Numbered from the stretch's first letter, positions 15,547 to 24,152 are shown. The stretch is 64,000 nt of DNA from Bacteroidota bacterium (GCA_023251435.1 JAHEYU010000014.1:33525-97524), one strand, 5' to 3'. A program made the numbers and translations. The notes: generated from the letters alone by a model not told the origin.

Positions 15547-17391
15547 ATGAACATCTCAAAAAACGATAAAATTAAACTGGCACAACGCATTGCATGGATT
15601 GCTGCAGGCTTTGCCATAATTATGGCTGTGTTGCTGATTGCCAATTTTGTGCAGACCAGTCTGAACGACCCGATTGACAATAAAACAATTCCGGCGCTGG
15701 TCAAACGGCTAAGTCAAAGTCCTGGAGATGAGACCCTCAAAGCCGAAATTCGCGCCTTCGACCTGATGGCCCGGAAAGCCTATTTTACCAGCCAGTGGCA
15801 ACTGCGCACCGGAACTTACCTCATGTTTCTCGGGGTCATTATCTCCATACTGGCTATTCGCTTTGTATTGTCAGCCAAATCGAAACTGAACGAAATCGAC
15901 AGCGTTGAAAAAGTAAATGAATTGGACAAGGCGGTTGCTCAAAAATGGGTTATTTATGTTGGTTCGGGTTTGATTGTATTGGCGCTGGCCTCCGGATTTT
16001 TGTCTTCCAATTCGTTGAAAAAATACATGGTGGACGAAAATATAGTTGTTCAGGAAGAACAGCCTGCTGAAATAACTACTCCTGCCCAGGCTCAACAGGT
16101 TTCAGCTCCGGCCGATTCTGCCGCTTCTTCCGTAAATATTGCTGTTACAGAAAATCCGGTTGTTACTGATGTTCCTGCAGCCAATGCCGAAACTGCTACA
16201 GTTCCTGCAACTGCGCCAGCAGGTATCCCAACATTGACACAGTTAAAAGCCAATTACCCATTTTTCCGTGGCGCTGAAGGAATTGGAGTTGCATCACAAA
16301 AGAATACACCAACCGACTGGAACGGTGCTGGTGGAAAAAATGTAGTCTGGAAAGTAAAAGTGCCAAAGTCGGGTTACAGTTCGCCGATCATTTGGGGAAA
16401 TCAGTTGTTTGTTACTGGCGCCGATGCACAGGCCCGTATGGTTTATTGCTACGATAAAAACTCTGGAAAATTGATTTGGGAAGCGTCGGCTGACAATATT
16501 CAGGGCTCGCCGGCCAAAATGCCAAAAGTAACCGAAGATACCGGCTTGGCAGCTCCAACCATGGCAACTGATGGTCGCGCGGTGTTTGCCATTTTCGGAA
16601 CAGGAGATGTTATTGGTCTCGACATGAGCGGAAAACGTTTGTGGGCGCGCAACTTGGGCGTTCCCGATAATCACTACGGACATGGTTCGTCGCTGATCAT
16701 TTATAAAGACAAATTGCTGATTCAATACGATACCAACCGTTCAGGAAAATTAATGGCTTTGGATACACAAACCGGAACAACCGCCTGGGAAACCGCCCGC
16801 AGTTCAAAAATATCATGGTCTTCGCCTATTTTGGTCAATACAGGAAGTCGCACCGAAGTGATCCTGACCACCAACCCGAATGTGAATGGTTACGATCCTC
16901 AAACAGGGAAAGAACTTTGGAACATTGCCTGTCTTTCCGGAGAAGTTGGCCCATCAGCCGGATATGCCGACGGGATGGTGTTTGCTGCCAATGAATACGC
17001 GAAACTGGTCGGGATAAAAATAGGTGCAACTCCTGAAATTGTTTGGGAAGCCGATGAATATTTGCCTGAAGTTTCGAGCCCGCTGGCCGTAAACGGCTTG
17101 TTGTACATTGCCACCACTTACGGCGTTTTTGCCTGTCTGGATGCCAAAACCGGAGAGAAACACTGGGAACAGGAATATGGCGATGCTTTTTATTCGTCGC
17201 CAATTTATGCCGATGGGAAGGTTTACATCACCGATATGTCGGGCAAAACACACATTGTAAAAGCAACGAAAGAATACCAAAAGATAGGAACTCCTGAACT
17301 CGGAGAAAAATCGGTTTGTTCACCTGTATTTGCAGATGGAAAAGTGTATTTGAGAGGGATGAATAATTTGTATTGTTTGGGGGCGAAATAG
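15547..17391 (+). CDS. Membrane-anchored PQQ-like propeller with two N-terminal helices
   Basis: A 614-residue protein. Two membrane helices (about residues 17-36 and 81-100) bracket a periplasmic or cytosolic loop, and a third hydrophobic segment (WVIYVGSGLIVLALASGFL) follows. A low-complexity Ala/Pro/Val/Thr linker (about residues 165-225) then leads to a propeller beginning YPFFRGAEGIGV, with blade ends such as DTQTGTTAWETA and DAKTGEKHWEQEY. The design suggests a propeller held away from the membrane on a flexible stalk. It lies between the NapH-like and NuoEF-like genes, so it is probably part of the same electron-transfer module. Confidence 0.8.
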   Translation: MNISKNDKIKLAQRIAWIAAGFAIIMAVLLIANFVQTSLNDPIDNKTIPALVKRLSQSPGDETLKAEIRAFDLMARKAYFTSQWQLRTGTYLMFLGVIISILAIRFVLSAKSKLNEIDSVEKVNELDKAVAQKWVIYVGSGLIVLALASGFLSSNSLKKYMVDENIVVQEEQPAEITTPAQAQQVSAPADSAASSVNIAVTENPVVTDVPAANAETATVPATAPAGIPTLTQLKANYPFFRGAEGIGVASQKNTPTDWNGAGGKNVVWKVKVPKSGYSSPIIWGNQLFVTGADAQARMVYCYDKNSGKLIWEASADNIQGSPAKMPKVTEDTGLAAPTMATDGRAVFAIFGTGDVIGLDMSGKRLWARNLGVPDNHYGHGSSLIIYKDKLLIQYDTNRSGKLMALDTQTGTTAWETARSSKISWSSPILVNTGSRTEVILTTNPNVNGYDPQTGKELWNIACLSGEVGPSAGYADGMVFAANEYAKLVGIKIGATPEIVWEADEYLPEVSSPLAVNGLLYIATTYGVFACLDAKTGEKHWEQEYGDAFYSSPIYADGKVYITDMSGKTHIVKATKEYQKIGTPELGEKSVCSPVFADGKVYLRGMNNLYCLGAK

Positions 17392-17399
17392 AGAATTAA

Positions 17400-17475
17400 G
17401 ATTAACGATTACAGATTAACGATTTAGGAAGGAACATCGCAAATCCTTGATCGTTAATCGTTGATCGCAAATCAA
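17400..17475 (+). repeat. 7-nt periodic inverted array (GATTAAC-type)
   Basis: The forward arm GATTAAC GATTACA GATTAAC GATTTA (17400-17426) is followed after about 22 bases by the complementary arm GATCGTT AATCGTT GATCGCA AATC (17449-17475). The two can pair as an imperfect hairpin upstream of the NuoEF-like gene. Confidence 0.6.
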
Positions 17476-17514
17476 AATAAATTTGAAAATTATAACGTGA
17501 ACAACGAAACGAAC

Positions 17515-19854
17515 ATGCAACAAACGGTTGACGATATTATCGCTGAAAAAGGGGTGGAGGGAAAATCAGTCATTCCGATTTTGCAGGCGATTCAAAATAC
17601 CTACAATTACCTTCCGGAGGAAGCGCTGAAATACGTTTGCGAAAAAACGGAGATTACTCCCGAACAGATCGTCGGGGTGGCTTCATTTTATTCGCAGTTC
17701 AGGATGCAACCCGTTGGTGAGCACATTATTAAAGTGTGCGTCGGAACGGCTTGTCACGTCAAAGGTGCGGGTCAGGTTTATGATGCTTTCCGTCGTCATT
17801 TTAACCTTACCGGACACGAAGAAACCGATGCTTCACGAAAATATACCATCGAAAAAGTATCGTGCCTCGGGTGCTGTACCTTGGCGCCGGTGGTTCAGAT
17901 TGACGAAATAACTTATGGGCACGTTGCTTCCGATAAAGTTGGTAATGTGCTGGCTGATTTCGAGAAACATGCTGGAATTTCAGGAGCCAAAAAAGGCTTG
18001 TTCCGCAATGTGGACGGGCAGGAAATTCAGGGTGAAATCCGCATTGGACTGGGTTCGTGCTGTGTGGCTTCAGGAAGTGAAGATGTGAAAAAGGCGGTTG
18101 AAGAAACGATTGCCGATACAGGGATCAAAATCAGCCTGAAGAATGTGGGCTGTGTGGGAATGTGCCATCAGGTTCCGTTGGTTGAGGTGTTTCCGAAGAA
18201 TGAAAAATCAACGCTGTACGCCAAGGTGAAGCCCGAAGATATTGCCGGTATAATTGCCAATCATTTTAAACCTCAAAGCACGTTTGGAATGCTGAAAAGC
18301 AGCGTTTACAAGTTCTTCGAGAGTGTACAGACCGACACCGTTTGGGACGGCGTGAAACAATATTCGATAGATGCCCGCGAGAAGCAGGTAACCGATTTTC
18401 TGGATCGCCAGATTCCGATTGCGACGCAATACCGAGGAATTATCAATCCACTCGATATTGAGGAATACAAAGCGCACGAGGGTTTTGCCGCAATGAAAAC
18501 CTGTTTGTTTGATTTGAGTTCGAAGGAGATAATCGAAACCATCAGAGACAGCGGACTGCGGGGGCGGGGAGGGGCCGGTTTTCCAACAGGGACGAAATGG
18601 GATCTGGTTTCTCACAATCATTCGGATGTGAAATACCTGATTGTGAATGGCGACGAAGGCGATCCGGGCGCTTTTATGGACAGGATGCTGCTCGAATCGT
18701 ATCCATATCGCGTGATTGAAGGTGCTGTTATTGCGGCCAAAGCCGTTGGCGCCACACAGGGATTTCTCTACATTCGGGCCGAATATCCGCTGGCTGTGAA
18801 GCGCATCCGGCAGGCACTCATTTATTGCCGCGAAAAGAATTACCTCGGCGAAAACATCATGGGAAGTGGATTTTCATTCGACATGACTATTTATGAAGGA
18901 GCAGGCGCTTTTGTGTGCGGCGAAGAGTCGGCCATGATGGCTTCCATCGAAGGTGAACGCGGTTTTCCTCGTATCCGTCCACCATTTCCTGCGGTAAGCG
19001 GCTTGTGGAAACAACCCACGCTGATCAACAATACCGAGACTTTTGCACAGGTTTCGTACATCATTCGCGAAGGATCGGGCAAATTTGCCGGTATTGGTCG
19101 CGGAACCAGTAAAGGAACCAAGGTTTTTGCTTTGGCCGGGAAGGTCAACCGTGGCGGACTGATCGAAGTGCCGATGGGAATTACTGTTCGTCAGATCGTG
19201 GAAGAAATAGGCGGAGGCGTTCAGAATGGCAAAAAATTTAAAGCGGTACAGATTGGCGGCCCTTCCGGAGGTTGTGTTCCCGCTGAATTGTATGATACTC
19301 CGATTGATTACGAATCCTTGCTGCAAGTTGGGGCGATGATGGGTTCGGGCGGTTTGGTCGTTTTGGACGAAGACGATTGTATGGTGGACATTGCCCGCTA
19401 TTTTCTTTCATTTACCCAGAATGAATCCTGCGGAAAATGTACTTTCTGCCGTATAGGAACCAAACGAATGCTCGACATACTTACAAAAATTACCACCGGA
19501 AAAGGTACTTTGAAAGATCTGGACGAATTGGAATACCTGGCAAGCTGGACGAAAAAGGGAAGTTTGTGCGGGCTAGGAAAATCGGCTCCAAACCCAATTT
19601 TGTCAACTTTACGATATTTCAGGGAAGAATATATTGCACACATCAATGGCAAATGTCCGTCGGGTAAATGTCAAAGCCTGATTAAATACCAGATCAACGA
19701 TTTGTGCATCGGCTGTACCAAATGTGCGCAGAAATGCCCGACCGAAGCTATTCTGTTCAAGCCGCACGAAAAGCACGAAGTCATCACCGACCTCTGTATC
19801 AAATGCGATGCCTGCAAGCAGGTTTGCCCGGTTGATGCGGTGGAGATCGTGTAG
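17515..19854 (+). CDS. NuoE-NuoF fusion, Stn-type transhydrogenase subunits A+B
   Basis: I choose the ATG at 17515 (MQQTVDDIIAEKG) over the TTG at 17461, whose first codons come from the repeat array; a GTG at 17497 is also possible. The 779-residue product begins with a NuoE-type thioredoxin-like [2Fe-2S] domain (CVGTACHVKG, then SCLGCCTLAP). A second [2Fe-2S] thioredoxin-like segment follows (GSCCVASG, NVGCVGMCH). Then comes a full NuoF domain with LRGRGGAGFPTGTKW (FMN/NADH), NGDEGDPGAFMDR and ESCGKCTFCRIGTKR, and two C-terminal [4Fe-4S] motifs (CIGCTKCAQKCP, CIKCDACKQVCP). Cytoplasmic NAD(H) diaphorase. No complex I or hydrogenase genes are nearby. With the GltD-like gene downstream it fits the electron-bifurcating Stn transhydrogenase known from acetogens. 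Confidence 0.85.
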   Translation: MQQTVDDIIAEKGVEGKSVIPILQAIQNTYNYLPEEALKYVCEKTEITPEQIVGVASFYSQFRMQPVGEHIIKVCVGTACHVKGAGQVYDAFRRHFNLTGHEETDASRKYTIEKVSCLGCCTLAPVVQIDEITYGHVASDKVGNVLADFEKHAGISGAKKGLFRNVDGQEIQGEIRIGLGSCCVASGSEDVKKAVEETIADTGIKISLKNVGCVGMCHQVPLVEVFPKNEKSTLYAKVKPEDIAGIIANHFKPQSTFGMLKSSVYKFFESVQTDTVWDGVKQYSIDAREKQVTDFLDRQIPIATQYRGIINPLDIEEYKAHEGFAAMKTCLFDLSSKEIIETIRDSGLRGRGGAGFPTGTKWDLVSHNHSDVKYLIVNGDEGDPGAFMDRMLLESYPYRVIEGAVIAAKAVGATQGFLYIRAEYPLAVKRIRQALIYCREKNYLGENIMGSGFSFDMTIYEGAGAFVCGEESAMMASIEGERGFPRIRPPFPAVSGLWKQPTLINNTETFAQVSYIIREGSGKFAGIGRGTSKGTKVFALAGKVNRGGLIEVPMGITVRQIVEEIGGGVQNGKKFKAVQIGGPSGGCVPAELYDTPIDYESLLQVGAMMGSGGLVVLDEDDCMVDIARYFLSFTQNESCGKCTFCRIGTKRMLDILTKITTGKGTLKDLDELEYLASWTKKGSLCGLGKSAPNPILSTLRYFREEYIAHINGKCPSGKCQSLIKYQINDLCIGCTKCAQKCPTEAILFKPHEKHEVITDLCIKCDACKQVCPVDAVEIV

Positions 19855-19951
19855 AGTTGCGAGTTACGAGATGCGGGTTACGGGTTGCGGGTTGTCGGTC
19901 GCTGAAGTGAGTTACGGGATTCGAGTTGCGAGTTTCGGGTTGACGGTTGCG
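19855..19951 (+). repeat. 7-nt periodic array (GTTGCGG-type), left flank of four-helix-bundle element
   Basis: A long array GTTGCGA GTTACGA GATGCGG GTTACGG GTTGCGG and further variants starts immediately after the stop codon of the NuoEF-like gene. Its complement appears at 20035-20084, 20471-20498 and 20540-20578, around the four-helix-bundle gene. Confidence 0.65.
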
Positions 19952-20034
19952 AAGATTGGAGTTTAAATTTGCTAACAAATATGTAATGAGGAAATTGCTG
20001 AAGTTTTTGAGGAGAATTGAGAAAACTGATTTTT

Positions 20035-20084
20035 ACTCGTAACTTGAAACTCACAACTCGTAACAAATAAAAATAACACGTAAC
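20035..20084 (+). repeat. 7-nt periodic array, complementary arm
   Basis: ACTCGTA ACTTGAA ACTCACA ACTCGTA AC, then CACGTAACAATTTTA. It is the reverse-complement sense of the array at 19855 and ends just before the start of the four-helix-bundle gene. Confidence 0.6.
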
Positions 20085-20095
20085 AATTTTAAAAT

Positions 20096-20467
20096 ATGAA
20101 CAGCTACAAAGAACTTGACATCTACAAATTGGCATACAGATTGGCAATAGAAGTTCATAAAATGACAATGACATTGCCAAAATTTGAGCTCTATGAACAA
20201 GGAAGTCAGGTTCGAAGATCATCAAAAAGCATTAAAGATAATATAGCTGAAGGCTTTGGCAGAAGAAGGTATAAAGATGAATTTGTTCGGTTTCTGGTTT
20301 TTGCGCATTCTTCATGTGATGAAGCAATTTCACAATTGACGATGATCAATGAAATCTATTTTGAAAATAAAGAATTAAACAGTTTACTTGAGGATTATGA
20401 AGTTTTGGGTGCTAAAATCAATAAATTTATCCAATACGTTGAAGAAAATTGGAAATCAACTCGCTAA
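20096..20467 (+). CDS. Four-helix-bundle protein, 23S rRNA intervening-sequence family
   Basis: A 123-residue protein of the family first noted in intervening sequences of 23S rRNA genes (TIGR02436/S23). Family marks are the N-terminal SYKELDIYKLAYRLAIEVHKMT, the central QVRRSSKSIKDNIAEGFGRR and the four-helix pattern, similar in fold to the Avd accessory protein of diversity-generating retroelements. Function of the family is unsettled; RNA or DNA binding is suspected. Here it is not in an rRNA gene but between the two Stn-like genes, embedded in 7-nt arrays on both sides. It is AT-richer than its neighbours, which suggests that the gene plus arrays arrived as a unit. Confidence 0.88.
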   Translation: MNSYKELDIYKLAYRLAIEVHKMTMTLPKFELYEQGSQVRRSSKSIKDNIAEGFGRRRYKDEFVRFLVFAHSSCDEAISQLTMINEIYFENKELNSLLEDYEVLGAKINKFIQYVEENWKSTR

Positions 20468-20470
20468 TAA

Positions 20471-20578
20471 GCTGTAACCCGCAACCCGTAACAATTTTGA
20501 ATATAATATGATGGAAATAAATGAGATGCTTGTAGATAGCCTTAACCCGCAACTTGTAACCCGCAACTCGTAACAATT
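20471..20578 (+). repeat. 7-nt periodic arrays, right flank of four-helix-bundle element
   Basis: Two stretches, TGTAACC CGCAACC CGTAAC at 20471-20491 and AACCCGC AACTTGT AACCCGC AACTCGT AAC at 20543-20573, each run into CAATTT or CAATTC. They are in the complementary sense to the left array at 19855, giving the whole segment imperfect terminal inverted repeats. The second ends 5 bases before the next start codon. Confidence 0.6.
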
Positions 20579-20583
20579 CAGGA

Positions 20584-22146
20584 ATGATAAAATTAACTAT
20601 AGATAATCACTCCGTTGAAGTTCCTGCCGGCACTTCAGTATGGCAGGCTGCCAAATCTGTTGGCATCGAAATTCCGACGATGTGCTATTTGGGAGGAACA
20701 GAGCATTTCACCTCGTGCATGATTTGCCTGGTGAAAGATGCTAAAAACGGACGATTTTTTGCTTCGTGTTCTACACCTGCTTTCGAAGGACAGCATATCA
20801 TCACCAACGATGAGGAAACCATCGAATCGCGGAAAGCTGCGCTCGAACTGTTGTTGAGCGAACATGTAGGCGACTGCGAAGCGCCTTGCCAGTTGGTTTG
20901 TCCGGCGCACATGAATATCCCACTGATGAACCGGCTGATTGCTAAAGGCGATTTTGCCAAAGCGTTGGAAGTGGTGAAACGCGACATTGCTTTGCCTTCC
21001 ATTCTGGGGCATATTTGTCCGGCTCCGTGTGAGGCGGGCTGTCGCCGCAAACAGGTGGACGAAGCGGTTTCAATTTGTTTACTGAAACGGTATGTGGGCG
21101 ACGAAGATTTAAAAACAGAAAAGCCATATCAGCCGCAATTGGCCGACCTTTCAGGCAAAAAGGTAGCCATTATTGGTGCTGGATCTGCGGGATTGGCCGC
21201 TGCTTATTATTTGCAGATTAAAGGTCATCAGGCGGTGATTTTTGAAATGAACAGCAAAGCTGGCGGCGAATTGCTTCAGATCGATCAGGAAATATTACCT
21301 TCGGAAGTTGTTGAACAGGAAGTGGCTCAAATTGTGGCAACCGGAGTTCAAATCCGATTGAATGAAACAATTAATGACAGCCGTTTTGCTGAATTACAAA
21401 GCGAGTTTGACGCTGTTGTTGTGGCTCACGGAACAATTCCTGAAGGAAGTTCTGCATACGGACTAAAAGCCACCAAGGCTGGAATTATTGCTGATAAATC
21501 CAGTTACCAGACTTCGATTCCAAAAGTTTTTGCTGTTGGGAATACACTTCGGGCTTCCAAACTGGCCGTGCGTTCGGTTGGACAAGGGAAGGAGGTAGCC
21601 ACTGTTATCGATAATTATTTCAAAACTGCTGAAGTTTCAGGATATTCGGAGCGGTTTAATTCCAAATTCGGACGATTGGCTGAGGCTGAGTTTATTCAGT
21701 ATAAAAAAGATTCTGAAACTGCACCGCGTCAAAAAGCTGATCAGACTGGTTTTACCCGCGAAGCTGCTATTCGCGAAGCCAAACGTTGTATGCACTGCGA
21801 TTGCCGCAACCCGGAGTCGTGTGTGTTGCGCGAATTGTCTGATCGGTACCAGGCTGTGCAGAAACGATTCCAGAGCGAGGAACGCTGGAATGTGGAGAAA
21901 TTCATTCACCGCGAAGGCATTGTTTACGAACCCAACAAGTGCATTAAATGTGGCATTTGTGTGCGCTTAACCCGCCAGCATCAGGAAGAATTTGGCTTTA
22001 CTTTTATTGGTCGCGGCTTCGATGTGAAAGTGGGCGTTCCGTTCAACGAAAGCGTTCAAAAAGGATTGGAGAAAACCGCTGTAATTGTTGCAAAAGCTTG
22101 TCCAACGGGAGCATTGGCGATGTTTAATATTGAAGAGCAAATCTAA
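20584..22146 (+). CDS. [2Fe-2S]-GltD-like flavoprotein, Stn-type transhydrogenase subunit C
   Basis: A 520-residue protein with three parts. Residues 1-95 are a NuoG/HydA-type [2Fe-2S] ferredoxin domain (C-x10-C-x2-C in MCYLGGTEHFTSCMIC, then SCST). Residues 95-180 have the GltD/NfnB N-terminal cluster motifs (CQLVCPAHMN and CPAPCEAGC). Then a FAD/NAD(P) oxidoreductase domain (VAIIGAGSAGLAAAYYL, FAVGNTLRASKLAVRSVGQG) and a C-terminal Cys-rich region (CMHCDCRNPESC, CIKCGICVRLTRQH, ACPTGAL). This matches the NfnB-like flavoprotein of Stn-type electron-bifurcating transhydrogenases and pairs with the NuoEF fusion upstream. Predicted role: moving electrons among NADH, NADPH and ferredoxin. The typical second Rossmann domain seems shortened. 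Confidence 0.82.
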   Translation: MIKLTIDNHSVEVPAGTSVWQAAKSVGIEIPTMCYLGGTEHFTSCMICLVKDAKNGRFFASCSTPAFEGQHIITNDEETIESRKAALELLLSEHVGDCEAPCQLVCPAHMNIPLMNRLIAKGDFAKALEVVKRDIALPSILGHICPAPCEAGCRRKQVDEAVSICLLKRYVGDEDLKTEKPYQPQLADLSGKKVAIIGAGSAGLAAAYYLQIKGHQAVIFEMNSKAGGELLQIDQEILPSEVVEQEVAQIVATGVQIRLNETINDSRFAELQSEFDAVVVAHGTIPEGSSAYGLKATKAGIIADKSSYQTSIPKVFAVGNTLRASKLAVRSVGQGKEVATVIDNYFKTAEVSGYSERFNSKFGRLAEAEFIQYKKDSETAPRQKADQTGFTREAAIREAKRCMHCDCRNPESCVLRELSDRYQAVQKRFQSEERWNVEKFIHREGIVYEPNKCIKCGICVRLTRQHQEEFGFTFIGRGFDVKVGVPFNESVQKGLEKTAVIVAKACPTGALAMFNIEEQI

Positions 22147-22167
22147 AACAACTAAAAAAAACCTGCT

Positions 22168-23127
22168 ATGAAAATCTTTTTTTTAAGTATTATTTGTGTT
22201 TTGAGCATATCGTTTTCTGCTGAAGCGAAAATAAAAGTGCTTATTGTTGATGGTCAGAACAACCACGAAGTATGGCCAAAATCGACCATCATGATGAAAC
22301 AATATCTGGAAGAAACAGGTTTGTTTACAGTTGATATTAAACGAACTAAGTTTACATGGAAAGCTGAACGTGAAAAAGCCTATCTTCCGCTGGCTGGTGT
22401 GGGTGAAACACAGGATTTAAAGGAACCAAAAACTGATCCTGATTTTATTCTTTCGTTCAAAAAATATGATGTGGTAATTTCAAATTTTGGGTGGAGAGCT
22501 GCCGATTGGCCTGAAGCCACCCAAATGGCTCTGGAAAAATACATGAAAAAAGGCGGTGGTTTTGTATCGGTTCATGCGGCCGATAATTCATTTCCCAACT
22601 GGCTTGAATACAACAAAATGATTGGTCTTGGCGGATGGGGTGACCGAAACGAGAAAAATGGCCCTTATGTGTATTATACCAACGAAGGCGAATTGGTTCG
22701 CGATCCTTCACCGGGCAACGCGGGAGCACATGGCCCGCAACATTTGATCCCGATCACAGTTCGTGTAGCCGACCATCCAATTACGAAGGGCATGCCCAAA
22801 GTTTGGATGACCGCCAAGGACGAATGTTACGCCAAATTGCGGGGTCCGGGCGAGAACATGATCGTTTTGGCTACAGGTAAAGATATGTCGGGAAAGGCGC
22901 CAACTGACAGGCACGAACCCATCCTAATGGTTTTAACTTATGGAAAAGGACGAATTTTTCATACCACGCTCGGTCACGACGATTATTCCTGCGAAGGTGT
23001 AGGTTTTATCACCTCTTTTGTGCGCGGAGTACAATGGGCTGCATCTGGTAAGGTAACAATCCCAATTCCTGATGATTTTCCTACTGCAGAAGAATCACCA
23101 AGTCGGAAGTTTGAGTTGAAGAAATAA
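22168..23127 (+). CDS. ThuA-domain protein, exported
   Basis: A 319-residue protein with a signal peptide ending about SAEAK. The ThuA domain (class I glutamine amidotransferase-like fold) starts at IKVLIVDGQNNHEVWP and includes GGGFVSVHAADNSF, AHGPQHLIPITV, DHPITKGMPKVW and the C-terminal GKGRIFHTTLGHDDYS. ThuA proteins are tied to trehalose/3-keto-sugar use, though their chemistry is poorly defined. It begins 22 bases after the StnC-like gene, so it could be read through from that operon. A sugar-related role is inference from the family. Confidence 0.88.
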   Translation: MKIFFLSIICVLSISFSAEAKIKVLIVDGQNNHEVWPKSTIMMKQYLEETGLFTVDIKRTKFTWKAEREKAYLPLAGVGETQDLKEPKTDPDFILSFKKYDVVISNFGWRAADWPEATQMALEKYMKKGGGFVSVHAADNSFPNWLEYNKMIGLGGWGDRNEKNGPYVYYTNEGELVRDPSPGNAGAHGPQHLIPITVRVADHPITKGMPKVWMTAKDECYAKLRGPGENMIVLATGKDMSGKAPTDRHEPILMVLTYGKGRIFHTTLGHDDYSCEGVGFITSFVRGVQWAASGKVTIPIPDDFPTAEESPSRKFELKK

Positions 23128-23168
23128 ATGGAGTTGAACAGAGTTTTCCTGCAATTTGAATAATTGCA

Positions 23169-23206
23169 AAGATGCCCGACATCCAGAATAGGGAGTTGGG
23201 CATCTT
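23169..23206 (+). terminator. Inverted repeat after the ThuA gene
   Basis: AAGATGCCCGAC/GTTGGGCATCTT pairs over 12 positions counting one G-U, with a 14-base loop. There is no T-run after it, so it may be a processing or attenuated terminator rather than a classical one. Confidence 0.45.
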
Positions 23207-23393
23207 GGTCTAAAAAAGAAAATAACAAACTTAATATATTGTAATATAAATAATTAGAGTTGAAAGATAGCACTATCTGGAATTGGAAATATTAAGAATG
23301 GTAGGGCAAATGTTGAAAAGCAATTTCTGAATAAATAGAATAATGTATTGTATGCCTTTTCAATTATTGTTAATTTAGGAGAAAATTTAAAAA

Positions 23394-24152
23394 ATGAAAA
23401 GAATTTTTACAGGTCTTGGTTTGATCTTAAGCATAATTTCGTTTGCTCAAATAAATACTTCAATTGAGCAAAAAATAGATAGCCTAAAAAAAGTTAATCT
23501 TGAATATACTTCCCTAATTGAATTAAATAATCAAATGATCTTTAAACTTAATGAAGACTTGTTTTTATTAAAAAATCCAATAGATACTGCTATAGTCAAA
23601 GTAATAAAGGCAGTTGAATCTGTATTTGTTAGAGACGAGCCTTGGCTACTAAGTAAAATTACTTCTACAATTCCAGTTGGAGATGAAATTATGATTGTTG
23701 GATTCAAATCAGAATTTTTTATTATAAAATATAAGGAAAGATTGGGATTTGTACATCCTTATAATATTCAAATGGATGATGAATTATCAAAAATAAAAGA
23801 ATACTATTCGATTAAAGAAAAGAGGGAAGATCAACTATTGCAAGCTAAAAGGATGGTTGAAGAAACGAAGGAGAGAGAAATTCATCTGGAAAATGAAAAG
23901 AAAAATCAAACTGAAAAATCAAAAAAATTAAAAGAAGAATTGACAAAAAAGTACGGTTCCATTGTAGCACAGAAAATTATGTCTGGAAAAATTTGGATTG
24001 GAATGACAAGTGAAATGGCTCTGGATAGCTGGGGAGAACCAAAGGATATTAATAGAACTGTGACGAATTATGGAACAAATGAGCAGTGGGTTTATTCAGA
24101 TAAGAATTTCTTGTATTTTGAAAATGGAAAATTAACTGCTTGGCAGGATTAG
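23394..24152 (+). CDS. Hypothetical exported protein with SH3-like and SmpA-like segments
   Basis: A 252-residue protein, clearly AT-richer than its neighbours. A signal peptide (residues 1-17, ending FAQ) is followed by a short coiled-coil. Then an SH3-like stretch VESVFVRDEPWLLSKITSTIP...GFVHPYN (about residues 73-130), a charged coiled-coil (130-190) and a C-terminal segment GMTSEMALDSWGEPKDINRTV...WVYSDKNFLYFENGKL. The last part resembles SmpA/OmlA-like folds that recognise peptides. I do not know a named family. Base composition and the orphan position suggest later acquisition. Confidence 0.65.
   Translation: MKRIFTGLGLILSIISFAQINTSIEQKIDSLKKVNLEYTSLIELNNQMIFKLNEDLFLLKNPIDTAIVKVIKAVESVFVRDEPWLLSKITSTIPVGDEIMIVGFKSEFFIIKYKERLGFVHPYNIQMDDELSKIKEYYSIKEKREDQLLQAKRMVEETKEREIHLENEKKNQTEKSKKLKEELTKKYGSIVAQKIMSGKIWIGMTSEMALDSWGEPKDINRTVTNYGTNEQWVYSDKNFLYFENGKLTAWQD

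Noticed and set aside
17515-19854. Complex I subunits NuoE/NuoF
   Set aside because: No other nuo genes are present, the two are fused with extra iron-sulfur domains, and the partner is GltD-like, which fits a Stn-type enzyme better.
19855-20583. 23S rRNA intervening sequence
   Set aside because: The S23-family protein suggests one, but there is no rRNA sequence on either side; the neighbours are protein genes.
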